From the NCBI GenBank assembly GCA_905236955.1, contig CAJOQW010000100.1:1-18037 (forward strand): a stretch of 18,037 bases of DNA. Direction: 5' to 3'. The stretch is from an uncultured Bacteroidales bacterium. Lineage in GTDB: Bacteria; Bacteroidota; Bacteroidia; Bacteroidales; UBA932. This document shows positions 1 through 6,947 of this stretch, in pieces. A program made the position numbers and the translations under genes. How positions within the stretch are numbered: position 1 is the first letter of the stretch; each line of letters starts with the position of its first letter. The notes under the pieces are model-generated. The model saw only the letters and a list, made by a program, of their open reading frames with translations, did not search any database and was not told the origin of the DNA.

Positions 1-387
1 AACAATGCCGGCCAGATACTCAACCACAACCTTTATTTCACGCAGTTCTCCGCACCCAGGGAGGACAACCGCCCTGAAGGAGCACTGGCAGATGCCATTG
101 TCCGCGATTTCGGTTCTTTCGAGGCTTTCCGCAAGGAATTCGCAGCGGAGGGGGCCGGTCTTTTCGGCTCCGGCTGGGTATGGCTTTCGGCCGACAATGA
201 GGGGAAACTCGTCATTACCCAGGAGCCCAATGCCGGGAACCCCGTCCGCAAAGGGCTCAAGCCGCTGCTGACCTTCGATGTGTGGGAGCACGCCTACTAT
301 ATCGACTACCGCAACGCCCGTCCCGCCCATCTCGAGGCCCTGTGGCCCATCATCGACTGGAAGGTCGTAGGCGCCCGCTATCTTTGA
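1..387 (+). CDS. sodB: Superoxide dismutase, Fe-type, C-terminal part
   Basis: The reading frame is already open at base 1 and gives 128 residues of a cytoplasmic Fe/Mn superoxide dismutase, which converts superoxide to hydrogen peroxide and oxygen. The fragment starts in the NNAGQ..NH motif, whose His9 is a metal ligand. It continues through GSGWVWL (residues 56-62) to DVWEHAYY, which supplies the last two metal ligands, Asp93 and His97. The first metal His and the N-terminal helices lie outside the window. Gln5 and the NAG segment near residue 78 match the E. coli SodB pattern rather than SodA, so an iron or cambialistic enzyme is likelier than a strict Mn enzyme; this is inferred from remembered family sequences. 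It is the only plus-strand gene here. Its stop lies inside the end of the convergent hisIE gene, a 10 bp tail-to-tail overlap. Confidence 0.93.
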   Translation, partial: NNAGQILNHNLYFTQFSAPREDNRPEGALADAIVRDFGSFEAFRKEFAAEGAGLFGSGWVWLSADNEGKLVITQEPNAGNPVRKGLKPLLTFDVWEHAYYIDYRNARPAHLEALWPIIDWKVVGARYL

Positions 388-980
388 TGCCGTGCCTTAA
401 GCTCGGCCTCGATGTCCGCCAGTGACACTCCCATCTGCTCGTTGAGGACGGTCAGGTGGTAGATGAGGTCGGCCACTTCCGAAACATACGATTCCCTGTC
501 GCCGCCGACTGCTTCTATGATGCTTTCGGCGGCTTCTTCGCTCACTTTCTGCGCTATCTTCTTTACTCCCTTTCGGAACAGGTGGGAGGTGTAGCTGCCT
601 TCGGGCATCCCTGTGTGCCGTTCCTGCACGACTTCCTGCAGATGACGCACGAATCCTTCGGCCTCCGGGGTGTCGAAGCAGGCGGTCGTACCCCGATGGC
701 AGACGGGCCCGTCGGGAACGGCCTGGATCAGGAGGGTGTCTGCATCGCAGTCGGCGAACATGCCGCGCACATGCAGGTAATTCCCGCTCGTCTCTCCCTT
801 CGTCCACAAGGCCTGCCGGGTGCGGCTGAAGAAGGTCACAAGCCCCGATTCCACTGTACGGTCGAAGGCCGCCTCGTCCATGTATCCCAGCATCAGCACC
901 TTGAGGGTGGTGGCGTCCTGGACTATGGCGGGAAGCAGTCCGCCATCGTTCTTGCTCAGATTGAATTCGCTGTATTTCAT
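378..980 (-). CDS. hisIE: Bifunctional phosphoribosyl-AMP cyclohydrolase / phosphoribosyl-ATP pyrophosphatase
   Basis: This 200-residue HisIE fusion catalyses steps 2 and 3 of histidine synthesis: hydrolysis of PR-ATP to PR-AMP by the C-terminal half, then ring opening by the N-terminal half. The HisI domain (about 1-115) has the metal motif DCDAD (78-82) and the zinc cluster CHRGTTACF (94-102). The HisE domain (about 125-200) has KVSEEAAE (145-152) and EVADLIYH (168-175), which carry the acidic Mg ligands. Length is normal for the fusion and no key residue is missing. The start ATG overlaps the stop of the truncated hisD by four bases (ATGA), so translation is probably coupled. In related organisms hisIE closes an operon after hisF; here it directly follows hisD'. 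The 3' end overlaps the convergent sod gene by 10 bp. Confidence 0.96.
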   Translation of the reverse strand: MKYSEFNLSKNDGGLLPAIVQDATTLKVLMLGYMDEAAFDRTVESGLVTFFSRTRQALWTKGETSGNYLHVRGMFADCDADTLLIQAVPDGPVCHRGTTACFDTPEAEGFVRHLQEVVQERHTGMPEGSYTSHLFRKGVKKIAQKVSEEAAESIIEAVGGDRESYVSEVADLIYHLTVLNEQMGVSLADIEAELKARHQR

Positions 981-1894
981 ATTCTTACGTTTATGTTTCT
1001 TTCGACAAGGGCCCTTTTAAGTACTGGGATGGGTATTTCGCCGTAATGGAAGATGCTGGCTGCCAGGGCGGCGTCGGCGAGCCTTTCACTGCATGTGACA
1101 AGCAGTACCTGGCTGTCCGGTCCGTGTTCCGCCTGGGAGAGCAGGTCGGCCGCGACGAAGGCGGGAACGGCGCTGTCATCGGCCATCACCATCACTTCGG
1201 ATGGGCCGGCAGGCATGTCTATGGCATGACCTTCAGCAGCCAGCAACTGCTTGGCTTTCATTACATAACGGTTGCCGGGACCAAAGATTTTATCAACCCT
1301 CGGAACGCCTCCCGCGCCATATGCCAGCGCAGCTATAGCCTGCGCCCCTCCTATACGGTATATTCCGCTTACGCCGCACAGGTCGGCGGTATAAAGGATT
1401 TCCGGGGCAATGCTCCCGTCCTTACGGGGAGGGGTGCACAGGAAGATTTCCCGGCATCCGGCCAGTTTGGCCGGAACTGCGAGCATGAGGATGGTCGAGA
1501 ACAGCGGAGCGCTTCCGCCGGGGATGTAGATTCCCACCCTGCTTATCGGCAGGAAACGCCTCATGCAGGTCAACCCGCCTTCATGCCAGACGGTTTCCCG
1601 GGGTATCTGCCTCGAATGGAATCCGGCAATCCGACCTTTTGCGTTGAGGATTGCCTCTTTCACGTTTGCGGGCACTTGTTCTGCAGTGGCGGCAATCTCG
1701 CCGGGGCCAACCTTGAAATCGTCCGGGACTGACCCTTCAATCTCCCGAACCACCGCTCTCAGGGCGTCGTCCCCTCCGTTTCGGATACGGCTTAGGATGT
1801 CCTTCACGCGGTCTTCTATGAGGGCGTCGTCCTGCTGCGCCCTGCAGCAAAGCCTCTGCCATCCCTCCGGCGAGGGCCTGTAAATCGTTCTCAT
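977..1894 (-). pseudogene. hisD: Histidinol dehydrogenase, C-terminally truncated (hisD')
   Basis: The 305-residue product is clearly HisD, the NAD-dependent, zinc-dependent enzyme that oxidises histidinol to histidine. Recognisable are RVGIYIPGG (119-127), GPGN (205-208), GPSE (230-233) and LLSQAEHG (251-258) with zinc ligands Gln254 and His257. Family members have about 430 residues. This one stops soon after residue 298, so it lacks roughly the last 125 residues. That part normally holds the catalytic Glu-His pair (326/327 in E. coli), zinc ligand Asp360 and zinc ligand His419. A frameshift cannot explain this, because hisIE starts at the stop codon and leaves no room for the missing 375 bases. 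I infer an inactive deletion remnant or an assembly join. The start ATG overlaps the hisG stop (ATGA). It could also be annotated as an intact short CDS. Confidence 0.85.
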
Positions 1895-2742
1895 AATATG
1901 ACCTTGTCGAGATTTAGTACCAGGATGCCTTCAGCGCCTATTTTCTTGAGCGCCTCCACTTTGTCCCATAGTTCCTTTTCCCTTACCACGGAGTGGAGCG
2001 AACACCAGCCTTCCGCCGCCAGCGGCATCACCGTCGGACTCCGCATGGCCGGGAGTATCTTCACGGCTTCTTCCACGGCCTTGGCGGGCAGGTTCATCAG
2101 GATGTATTTCTTGCCGCGACTCAAGGTAACTGAATCGAAGCGGAAGAGGACGGCGTCGATAAGTTCGAGCTTGTCTTCAGGAAGGTCGGGCCCGGCGATC
2201 AGGACGGCTTCCGAGTGCAGGACGGTCTCCACTTCCTTGAGGCCGTTCGACACCAACGTGCCTCCGGAAGAGACGATGTCGAATATGGCGTCGGCGATGC
2301 CGGCGGCAGGGGCTATCTCAACGGAGCCTTTAATTTCCCTTATCGATGCTTTTATTCCGTTTTCTTCCAGGTATTTACGCAGGATGTTGGGGTAGGATGT
2401 AGCGATGGCTTTACCATCGAAATAAGAAAGCCCGGGGTAATCTTCCCCCTTGGGGATGGCAAGGGAGAGCCGGCAGTTGCCGAACCCAAGGCGGCGGAGT
2501 ATCTTCACCCCCGCCCCGGTCTCTTCCACTTCGTTGAGGCCTACTATGCCGATGTCCGCGGAACCGTCGGCCACGACTTCGGGAATGTCGTCATCCCTCA
2601 GGTAGAGGACTTCCAGAGGGAAATCGGCTGCTTTTCCCAGGAACTTGCGTTTCGCTTCGTCGATTGTGATCCCTGCATCCCTGAGCAGGAGACAGCTCTC
2701 TTCGTTGAGCCTGCCTTTGGCTTGTATTGCTATACGTATCAT
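1891..2742 (-). CDS. hisG: ATP phosphoribosyltransferase, long form
   Basis: HisG catalyses the first and feedback-controlled step of histidine synthesis, joining ATP and PRPP. With the chosen start the protein has 283 residues, the usual length of the long, histidine-sensitive form. It has the N-terminal AIQAKGRL motif, the PRPP loop DAIFDIVSSGGTL (151-163) and a C-terminal ACT-like regulatory domain (about 212-283, with MRSPTVMPL at 233-241). The ATG at 2742 is preferred because MIRIAIQAKGR aligns with the start of Bacteroides HisG; an in-frame ATG at 2748 and a GTG at 2754 are alternatives. The start lies within about 15 bases of the U-tract of a strong terminator, so transcription into this gene depends on the upstream His attenuator. 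The stop overlaps the hisD start (ATGA). Confidence 0.95.
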   Translation of the reverse strand: MIRIAIQAKGRLNEESCLLLRDAGITIDEAKRKFLGKAADFPLEVLYLRDDDIPEVVADGSADIGIVGLNEVEETGAGVKILRRLGFGNCRLSLAIPKGEDYPGLSYFDGKAIATSYPNILRKYLEENGIKASIREIKGSVEIAPAAGIADAIFDIVSSGGTLVSNGLKEVETVLHSEAVLIAGPDLPEDKLELIDAVLFRFDSVTLSRGKKYILMNLPAKAVEEAVKILPAMRSPTVMPLAAEGWCSLHSVVREKELWDKVEALKKIGAEGILVLNLDKVIL

Positions 2743-2756
2743 ATCCATGAGCACAT

Positions 2757-2790
2757 AAAAAAAGGCCTGCCCTTTCGATAAGGCAGGCCC
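2757..2790 (-). terminator. Rho-independent terminator of the histidine attenuator
   Basis: On the minus strand an 8 bp perfect G+C-rich stem (GGCCTGCC paired with GGCAGGCC, loop of 10) is followed directly by seven T residues. It lies between the hisL stop codon and hisG, not after a gene block. That is the position expected of an attenuator terminator controlling hisG. The plus-strand complement has no T-tract, so the terminator works in one direction only. Confidence 0.9.
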
Positions 2791-2860
2791 GTGTAATCGG
2801 TTTCAAAGACCGCACAAAACCATCACCTCATCTTGCGACAGGTTCCGAAATGGTGATGGT
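2777..2860 (-). promoter_or_regulatory. Candidate switching stems of the histidine attenuator
   Basis: Three mutually exclusive pairings can be drawn by hand. Stem 1:2 pairs the His-codon run (2852-2860, ACCATCACC) with 2819-2827 (GGTGATGGT), nine Watson-Crick pairs across the hisL stop codon. Stem 2:3 pairs 2824-2832 (GATGAGGTG) with 2777-2785 (TGCCTTATC), nine pairs including three G-U, and takes up part of the 5' terminator arm. Stem 3:4 is the terminator at 2757-2790. A ribosome stalled on the His codons would mask segment 1 and favour 2:3, giving readthrough. A ribosome at the stop codon would mask segment 2 and allow termination. The 1:2 and 3:4 stems are plain in the sequence; the 2:3 antiterminator is weaker and is inference. 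Confidence 0.65.
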
Positions 2861-2879
2861 GGTGGCGGATGATTCTCAT
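2823..2879 (-). CDS. hisL: Histidine operon leader peptide
   Basis: A short ATG-initiated frame encodes MRIIRHHHHHFGTCRKMR, 18 residues with five consecutive His codons (CAC CAC CAT CAC CAT), and stops at TGA. It begins 40 bp after the argH stop and ends 32 bp before a strong terminator that precedes hisG. A run of His codons just upstream of a terminator and a his gene is the hallmark of ribosome-mediated attenuation known from the enterobacterial his operon. The peptide itself probably has no other function. The frame also reads upstream into the end of argH, but that extension is out of frame with ArgH, and the ATG at 2879 gives the expected leader size. Confidence 0.87.
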   Translation of the reverse strand: MRIIRHHHHHFGTCRKMR

Positions 2880-2899
2880 ATTCAGCGCGTTTCCGCTGG

Positions 2900-2929
2900 C
2901 AAGGTAGGAATAAAAATATTTAAAAACAA
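2900..2929 (-). promoter_or_regulatory. Possible promoter for hisL-hisG
   Basis: On the minus strand TTG (2927-2929), a 20 bp A+T-rich spacer and TACCTTG (2900-2906) resemble the Bacteroidota promoter pattern TTTG-N19/20-TAnnTTTG, with one base missing from the -7 element. It straddles the end of argH and would start transcription about 15 bases before the hisL ATG. The match is imperfect. Readthrough from the arg operon is an alternative or additional source of his transcription. Confidence 0.3.
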
Positions 2930-4215
2930 GAGTCCATGAGTTTTTCCATCCTCTCGCGTATCCTCTCGTTGCACAGGTTGCCGATGGAACCTTGGTGCGT
3001 GTGGTGCAGGGTGCCCTTGAAGACGAAAGTCCCGTCCTGTATTTCCTTCCCCACGCTGCGGTAGGCATCGCGGAAGGGAATCCCCTCCCCGCTTACCCGG
3101 CGGTTGACCTCTTCCACGCTGAAAGCCTGCTGGTACAGGGGATCGTCCATGAGGCCGTCCTTCACCTCCAGGTTCCTTACGGCATAGGAGGCAATGGAAA
3201 GGCAGTCGTCCATCTCGGCGAACATGGGGATGAATATCTCCTTTACCAGCTGCATGTCGCGGAAATAACCGGACGGCAGGTTGCCTGTGATCATCCTTAT
3301 CTGCTCCGGGATGGAATTGATGCGGTTGCAGCGGGCCCGCAGCAGTTCGAACACGTCGGGATTCTTCTTGTGGGGCATTATGCTGGAACCTGTGGTGAGG
3401 AGGTCGGGCAGATGCACGAAACCGAAGTTCTGGCTGCCGAAGAGACAGCAGTCCATAGCGAGCCTCCCCACCGTCTCGGCTGCGGAAGCCATTGCGAATG
3501 AGACGATCCGCTCGGTCTTTCCGCGGCTCATCTGGGCATAGACGGAGTTTACGTCCAGCCCGTCGAAATGCAGCAGGGAAGTGGTCATGTCCCGGTCGAG
3601 CGGGGCCGAGGAGCCATAGCCCGCGGCGGAACCCAGAGGGTTGCGGTTCACCACGCGCATGGCGGCATTTATCAACTCCATGTCGTTGCACAGGCTCTCG
3701 GCATAGGCCCCGAACCAAAGCCCGAAAGACGAGGGCATGGCCACCTGCATGTGGGTGTAACCGGGCATGAGGATGTCGCGGGTTGCTTCGCTGCGCTCCA
3801 GGAGGGTGTCGAAGAGTTCCTTCACCGCGGCCCTGGTCTTCTTCAGTTCCGAACGGGCGAAGAGTTTGAGGTCGACGAGCACCTGGTCGTTGCGGGAGCG
3901 TCCGGAGTGCACCTTCTTTCCTACTTCCCCCAGTTCCTCCGTAAGCAGGAATTCCACCTGGGAATGCACGTCCTCCACTCCTTCGTCGATGGTGAATTTT
4001 CCCGCCAACGCTTTCGAATGGAGGGCCTCCAGAGCGGGCAGGAGGACTTCCAGTTCTTCCTTCTCCAGCAATCCCACACTCTGCAGCATGGTCACGTGCG
4101 CGATGGTTCCTTCTATGTCGTAAGGTGCCAGGAAGAGGTCCAGTTCCCTGTCCTTCCCTACCGTGAACGACTCTATCCTTCCGTCGAGGGGATAGCCTTT
4201 GTCCCAGAGTTTCAT
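2920..4215 (-). CDS. argH: Argininosuccinate lyase
   Basis: ArgH splits argininosuccinate into arginine and fumarate, the last step of arginine synthesis. The 431-residue protein has the fumarase/aspartase superfamily features: HSGRSRNDQ (103-111), PGYTHMQ with His155 (151-157), and the signature loop GSSIMPHKKNP (276-286), which carries the catalytic serine (Ser277 or Ser278). Length is slightly below the usual 450-460 residues, but all motifs are present. Its ATG overlaps the stop of the upstream deacylase gene by four bases (ATGA). It is the last gene of the arginine block, and the His leader begins only 40 bp downstream with no terminator between them. Confidence 0.96.
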   Translation of the reverse strand: MKLWDKGYPLDGRIESFTVGKDRELDLFLAPYDIEGTIAHVTMLQSVGLLEKEELEVLLPALEALHSKALAGKFTIDEGVEDVHSQVEFLLTEELGEVGKKVHSGRSRNDQVLVDLKLFARSELKKTRAAVKELFDTLLERSEATRDILMPGYTHMQVAMPSSFGLWFGAYAESLCNDMELINAAMRVVNRNPLGSAAGYGSSAPLDRDMTTSLLHFDGLDVNSVYAQMSRGKTERIVSFAMASAAETVGRLAMDCCLFGSQNFGFVHLPDLLTTGSSIMPHKKNPDVFELLRARCNRINSIPEQIRMITGNLPSGYFRDMQLVKEIFIPMFAEMDDCLSIASYAVRNLEVKDGLMDDPLYQQAFSVEEVNRRVSGEGIPFRDAYRSVGKEIQDGTFVFKGTLHHTHQGSIGNLCNERIRERMEKLMDSCF

Positions 4216-5264
4216 ATTTGCAGATTGTCAAGGAGTTTTACATATATGTCCGCGCCCGAGTCTATCTCGCTCAGGAGTATGAACTCGTCGGCGCTGTGGG
4301 AGCGGGAAGATTCCCCGGGACCTATCTTGAGGGAGGGGAAGTCCACAAGGGTCTGGTTGCTGGTGGTAGGGGAGCCGAAGGGTTCGAGCCCCAGCGAGAT
4401 TCCGCGCATCACCACGGGGTTGTCCCCGCTTATGTGCGAGCTCTTGTGCCGCATGGAACGCGGCTTCACCGTGCTCTTTACATTTTCTTTCACGATCTGG
4501 AGGATCTCTTCGCTGGTGTAGAGTCCGTTGGGGCGTATGTCCACCACGAAACCGCAGTTGTCCGGTACCACATTGTGCTGGGTGCCGGCGGAAATCATCG
4601 TCACGCTCATCTTCACCGGCCCGAGATAGGGGGATTCCTGCTCAAAGCGGTATTCCTTGAACCAGCGTATGTCTTCCATGGCCTTGTAGATGGCGTTCTC
4701 CCCTTCCTCGCGGGCTGCGTGCCCCGGGACTCCGGCGGCGTTGCAGTCCAGTACCAGCAGCCCTTTTTCGGCCACGGCCATGCGCATGCCTGTGGGTTCG
4801 CCGAAGATTCCGAGCGTCACTTCTCCCAGTTCGGGGAGGATGGATTCCAGGCCTTCGCTCCCGCAGACTTCCTCTTCGGCCGTCGCAGTCCAGATGAGCC
4901 TGTAGGGCTGCGGACGCATCACAAGTACTTCCCAGGCCGAGAGCAGTGCCGCGAAACTGCCGCCGTCGTCGTTGCTGCCCAGACCGTAGAGGGCATCCCC
5001 CTTGATGACGGGAAGGAACGGGTCGCGGGTATAGCTGGCGGCCGGCTTCACGGTGTCGATATGGGCGTTGAGAAGCAGCACTTTCTTGCCCGTATCCGCC
5101 GGGTTCAGGTCGGCCGAGTCGAGCCACAGGTTGGCGCCCTTGCGGTGCACCTTAAGGCCACGCCCGCCAAGACGGGCCTCAACGAGGTCCGCCACCTCCC
5201 CTTCATTCCTGCTGAAGGAGGGTATGGCTATCATTTCGCACAGGAGGCTGATGTTCCCGTTCAT
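4212..5264 (-). CDS. argE: M20-family acylornithine/acylcitrulline deacylase (ArgE-like)
   Basis: This 350-residue dinuclear-zinc M20 deacylase is expected to remove the acyl group late in arginine synthesis. Metal and catalytic residues are visible in order: NAHIDTV (His68, Asp70), the bridging Asp in GLGSNDDGG (Asp99), the Glu-Glu pair in AEEEVCG (131/132), GEPT (Glu156) and the C-terminal HSADE (His323). The dimerisation domain fills roughly residues 175-285. Because the neighbouring transcarbamylase is of the Bacteroides succinylornithine type, the likely substrate is N-succinylcitrulline rather than N-acetylornithine; that is inferred from context, not read from the sequence. DapE-like desuccinylation is possible but less likely within this operon. 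One base separates it from argB upstream, and it overlaps argH downstream. Confidence 0.9.
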   Translation of the reverse strand: MNGNISLLCEMIAIPSFSRNEGEVADLVEARLGGRGLKVHRKGANLWLDSADLNPADTGKKVLLLNAHIDTVKPAASYTRDPFLPVIKGDALYGLGSNDDGGSFAALLSAWEVLVMRPQPYRLIWTATAEEEVCGSEGLESILPELGEVTLGIFGEPTGMRMAVAEKGLLVLDCNAAGVPGHAAREEGENAIYKAMEDIRWFKEYRFEQESPYLGPVKMSVTMISAGTQHNVVPDNCGFVVDIRPNGLYTSEEILQIVKENVKSTVKPRSMRHKSSHISGDNPVVMRGISLGLEPFGSPTTSNQTLVDFPSLKIGPGESSRSHSADEFILLSEIDSGADIYVKLLDNLQI

Positions 5265-5265
5265 C

Positions 5266-5997
5266 TCAGTATATCTTGGTTTTGCCTATGGACACCCCGG
5301 ACACACCCGCCCGGATGGCGTCGAGGGCATTCTGGATTTTAGGTATCATCCCTCCGGAAACGGCGCCGGAGGCTTTCATGGTCTCGAACGAAGCCGGGTC
5401 GATGAAAGGAACGAAGCTGCCGTCGGCGTTGAGCACCCCCTCTTTCTCGAAGCGGTATTCGAGCGTTACGTCGAAACATCCGGCGAGCGCTTTCGCCACC
5501 TCCGCTGCAACTGTGTCGGCGTTGGTGTTGAGCATGTTCCCATTTCCGTCATGGCTAAGCGGGGCGATGACCGGCACCACTCCTCTTTCCAGCAAGCCGA
5601 CCAGGATCGAGATGTCCACCTTGCGGACATCTCCTACAAAGCCGAAGTCCACTTTTCCCGCGGGGCGCCTGTCCGCGAGGATCAGGCCGAGGTCGGCCCC
5701 GGTGAGGCCCAGCGCATTCACTCCGCGGGACTGCAGCGCTGCCACGATTTTCTTGTTCACAAGGCCTCCATATACCATGGTGACTATCTCCAGCATGGCC
5801 TGGTCGGTGACCCTGCGGCCTTCAACCATCTTCACGGGAACGCCCATGCGGTCGGCCAGCGCGGTGGCGGAGCGCCCGCCGCCGTGCACCAGCACCTTCA
5901 TGCCGGGCATTGCGGCGAAACCGTCAAGGAAGGCCGAGAGCGCCCCGGCGTCCTCGATCAGGGCACCTCCCGCCTTTATGAGTCTCAGCGAGGTCAT
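5266..5997 (-). CDS. argB: Acylglutamate kinase
   Basis: This 243-residue amino-acid kinase phosphorylates N-acetyl- or N-succinylglutamate, step 2 of the pathway. Motifs are Lys8 with the IKAGG phosphate loop, VHGGGRS (37-43), VEGRRVTD (58-65), the NADTVAAE segment (159-166) and GGMIPKI with Lys220 (215-221). The start at 5997 is chosen because it forms an ATGA overlap with argF' and begins the conserved strand; the frame stays open upstream only as a shadow of argF'. The C-terminus is short: it ends in SIGKTKIY, whereas Bacteroides homologues, as I recall them, carry a dozen more residues there. No N-terminal extension of the kind linked to arginine feedback inhibition is present, so control may rest on ArgR. 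Confidence 0.94.
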   Translation of the reverse strand: MTSLRLIKAGGALIEDAGALSAFLDGFAAMPGMKVLVHGGGRSATALADRMGVPVKMVEGRRVTDQAMLEIVTMVYGGLVNKKIVAALQSRGVNALGLTGADLGLILADRRPAGKVDFGFVGDVRKVDISILVGLLERGVVPVIAPLSHDGNGNMLNTNADTVAAEVAKALAGCFDVTLEYRFEKEGVLNADGSFVPFIDPASFETMKASGAVSGGMIPKIQNALDAIRAGVSGVSIGKTKIY

Positions 5998-6947
5998 TTC
6001 ACGAGGTCTTCGAGCATGCGTTTCATGACGACCTGGGCCGAAACCACCCGGTTGGCGGCTTCGGGGATAACCAGGCTCCTTGGGGAGTCTATCACCTCGT
6101 CGGTCACGATCACGTTCCTGCGGACGGGCAGGCAATGCATGAAATAGGCATTCTCCGTCACGTCCATGTGGGCCTTGTCTATGGTCCAGCTGCGGTCGTG
6201 GCAGATGTTCCGCCCATATTCCTTCGTGGCCGACCAGTTCTTGGCGTAAACGAAATCGGCTCCTTCGAGGGCTTTCATCTGGTCGTATTCTATCCTGGCC
6301 CCGCCGGTGAAGCGCGGGTCCAGTTCGTACCCTTCCGGCTGGGTGACGACCAGCTCGACGTCGGCTGCGTCCATCCATTCGGCGAAGGAGTTGGGAACAG
6401 CCTGCGGAAGACAGCCCGGGTGCGGAGCCCAGCTGAGCACCACCTTCGGGCGGCGCTTCTTGCGGTATTCCTCTATGGTTATGAGGTCGGCGAAGGCCTG
6501 GCACGGGTGCACGGTGGCCGACTCGAGGCTTATCACAGGCTTGCCGCTGTACTCGATGAACTGCCTGAGGATGGTCTCGTTGTAGTCGAACTCCTTGTCT
6601 TTCAGGCCGGCGAACGAACGCACCCCGATAATGTCGCAGTAGCTCCCTATGACCGGGATGGCTTCGCGCAGATGTTCGCTCTTGTCGCCGTCCATCACCA
6701 CGCCCATCCCCGTCTCCAGTTTCCAGCTGTCCCCGTTCACGTTGAGCACTATGGGGTCCATGCCGAGGTTGAGGGCTGCCTTCTGGCTGCTCAGGCGGGT
6801 GCGCAGGCTGCTGTTGAAGAACACCAGGATTATGGTGCGGTTCTCGCCTAAATGTTTCCAGGCCAAGGGGTTGGCCTTCACTTCGAGGGCTTCCCTGAGG
6901 GCTGCGTCAAGGGGGCCTATGTCCTGTACGTGGAAAAATGATTTCAT
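5994..6947 (-). CDS. argF': N-succinylornithine carbamoyltransferase (ArgF')
   Basis: The 317-residue protein closely follows the Bacteroides fragilis SOTCase, which makes N-succinylcitrulline from N-succinylornithine and carbamoyl phosphate. The carbamoyl-phosphate site appears as FFNSSLRTR (43-51), and the later motifs HPCQAF, EYDQMKALEGADFVYAKNW and HCLPVRRN are present. The DGDKSEHL segment (86-93) has Ser90 at the position where B. fragilis has Pro90 and the Xanthomonas acetylornithine enzyme has Glu92, the residue known to set acyl-group choice. Lack of Glu argues for succinyl, but Ser makes the call less certain. The start at 6947 forms an ATGA overlap with argD; the stop overlaps argB in the same way. 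Ordinary ornithine transcarbamylase is unlikely, because the loop motifs are of the acylornithine type. Confidence 0.92.
   Translation of the reverse strand: MKSFFHVQDIGPLDAALREALEVKANPLAWKHLGENRTIILVFFNSSLRTRLSSQKAALNLGMDPIVLNVNGDSWKLETGMGVVMDGDKSEHLREAIPVIGSYCDIIGVRSFAGLKDKEFDYNETILRQFIEYSGKPVISLESATVHPCQAFADLITIEEYRKKRRPKVVLSWAPHPGCLPQAVPNSFAEWMDAADVELVVTQPEGYELDPRFTGGARIEYDQMKALEGADFVYAKNWSATKEYGRNICHDRSWTIDKAHMDVTENAYFMHCLPVRRNVIVTDEVIDSPRSLVIPEAANRVVSAQVVMKRMLEDLVK

Noticed and set aside
977..1060. Frameshift or point-stop as the cause of the short HisD.
   Set aside because: The intact hisIE gene begins at the very stop of hisD, so about 375 missing bases cannot be hidden in another frame. 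A deletion or assembly join is required.
2748..2754. Earlier hisG starts (GTG at 2754, ATG at 2748).
   Set aside because: They would add only two to four residues next to the terminator U-tract. The ATG at 2742 aligns with the start of known Bacteroides HisG and gives the standard length.
2852..2866. Run of five His codons looks like a cloning-vector polyhistidine tag.
   Set aside because: It is followed within a few codons by a stop and then by an attenuator-type terminator ahead of hisG, with mixed CAC/CAT codons and no vector sequence. A natural his leader explains it fully.
2882..4231. Open frame of 449 codons on the minus strand overlapping argH almost completely.
   Set aside because: It is shifted by one frame from argH, very rich in Arg/Pro/Gly and without domains. 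argH has all catalytic motifs in its own frame.
4218..5342. Long open frame (374 codons) on the plus strand opposite the deacylase gene.
   Set aside because: It is antisense to a gene with a full set of M20 metal motifs, has no recognisable domains, and is rich in His/Gly/Val as expected of a shadow of G+C-rich coding sequence.
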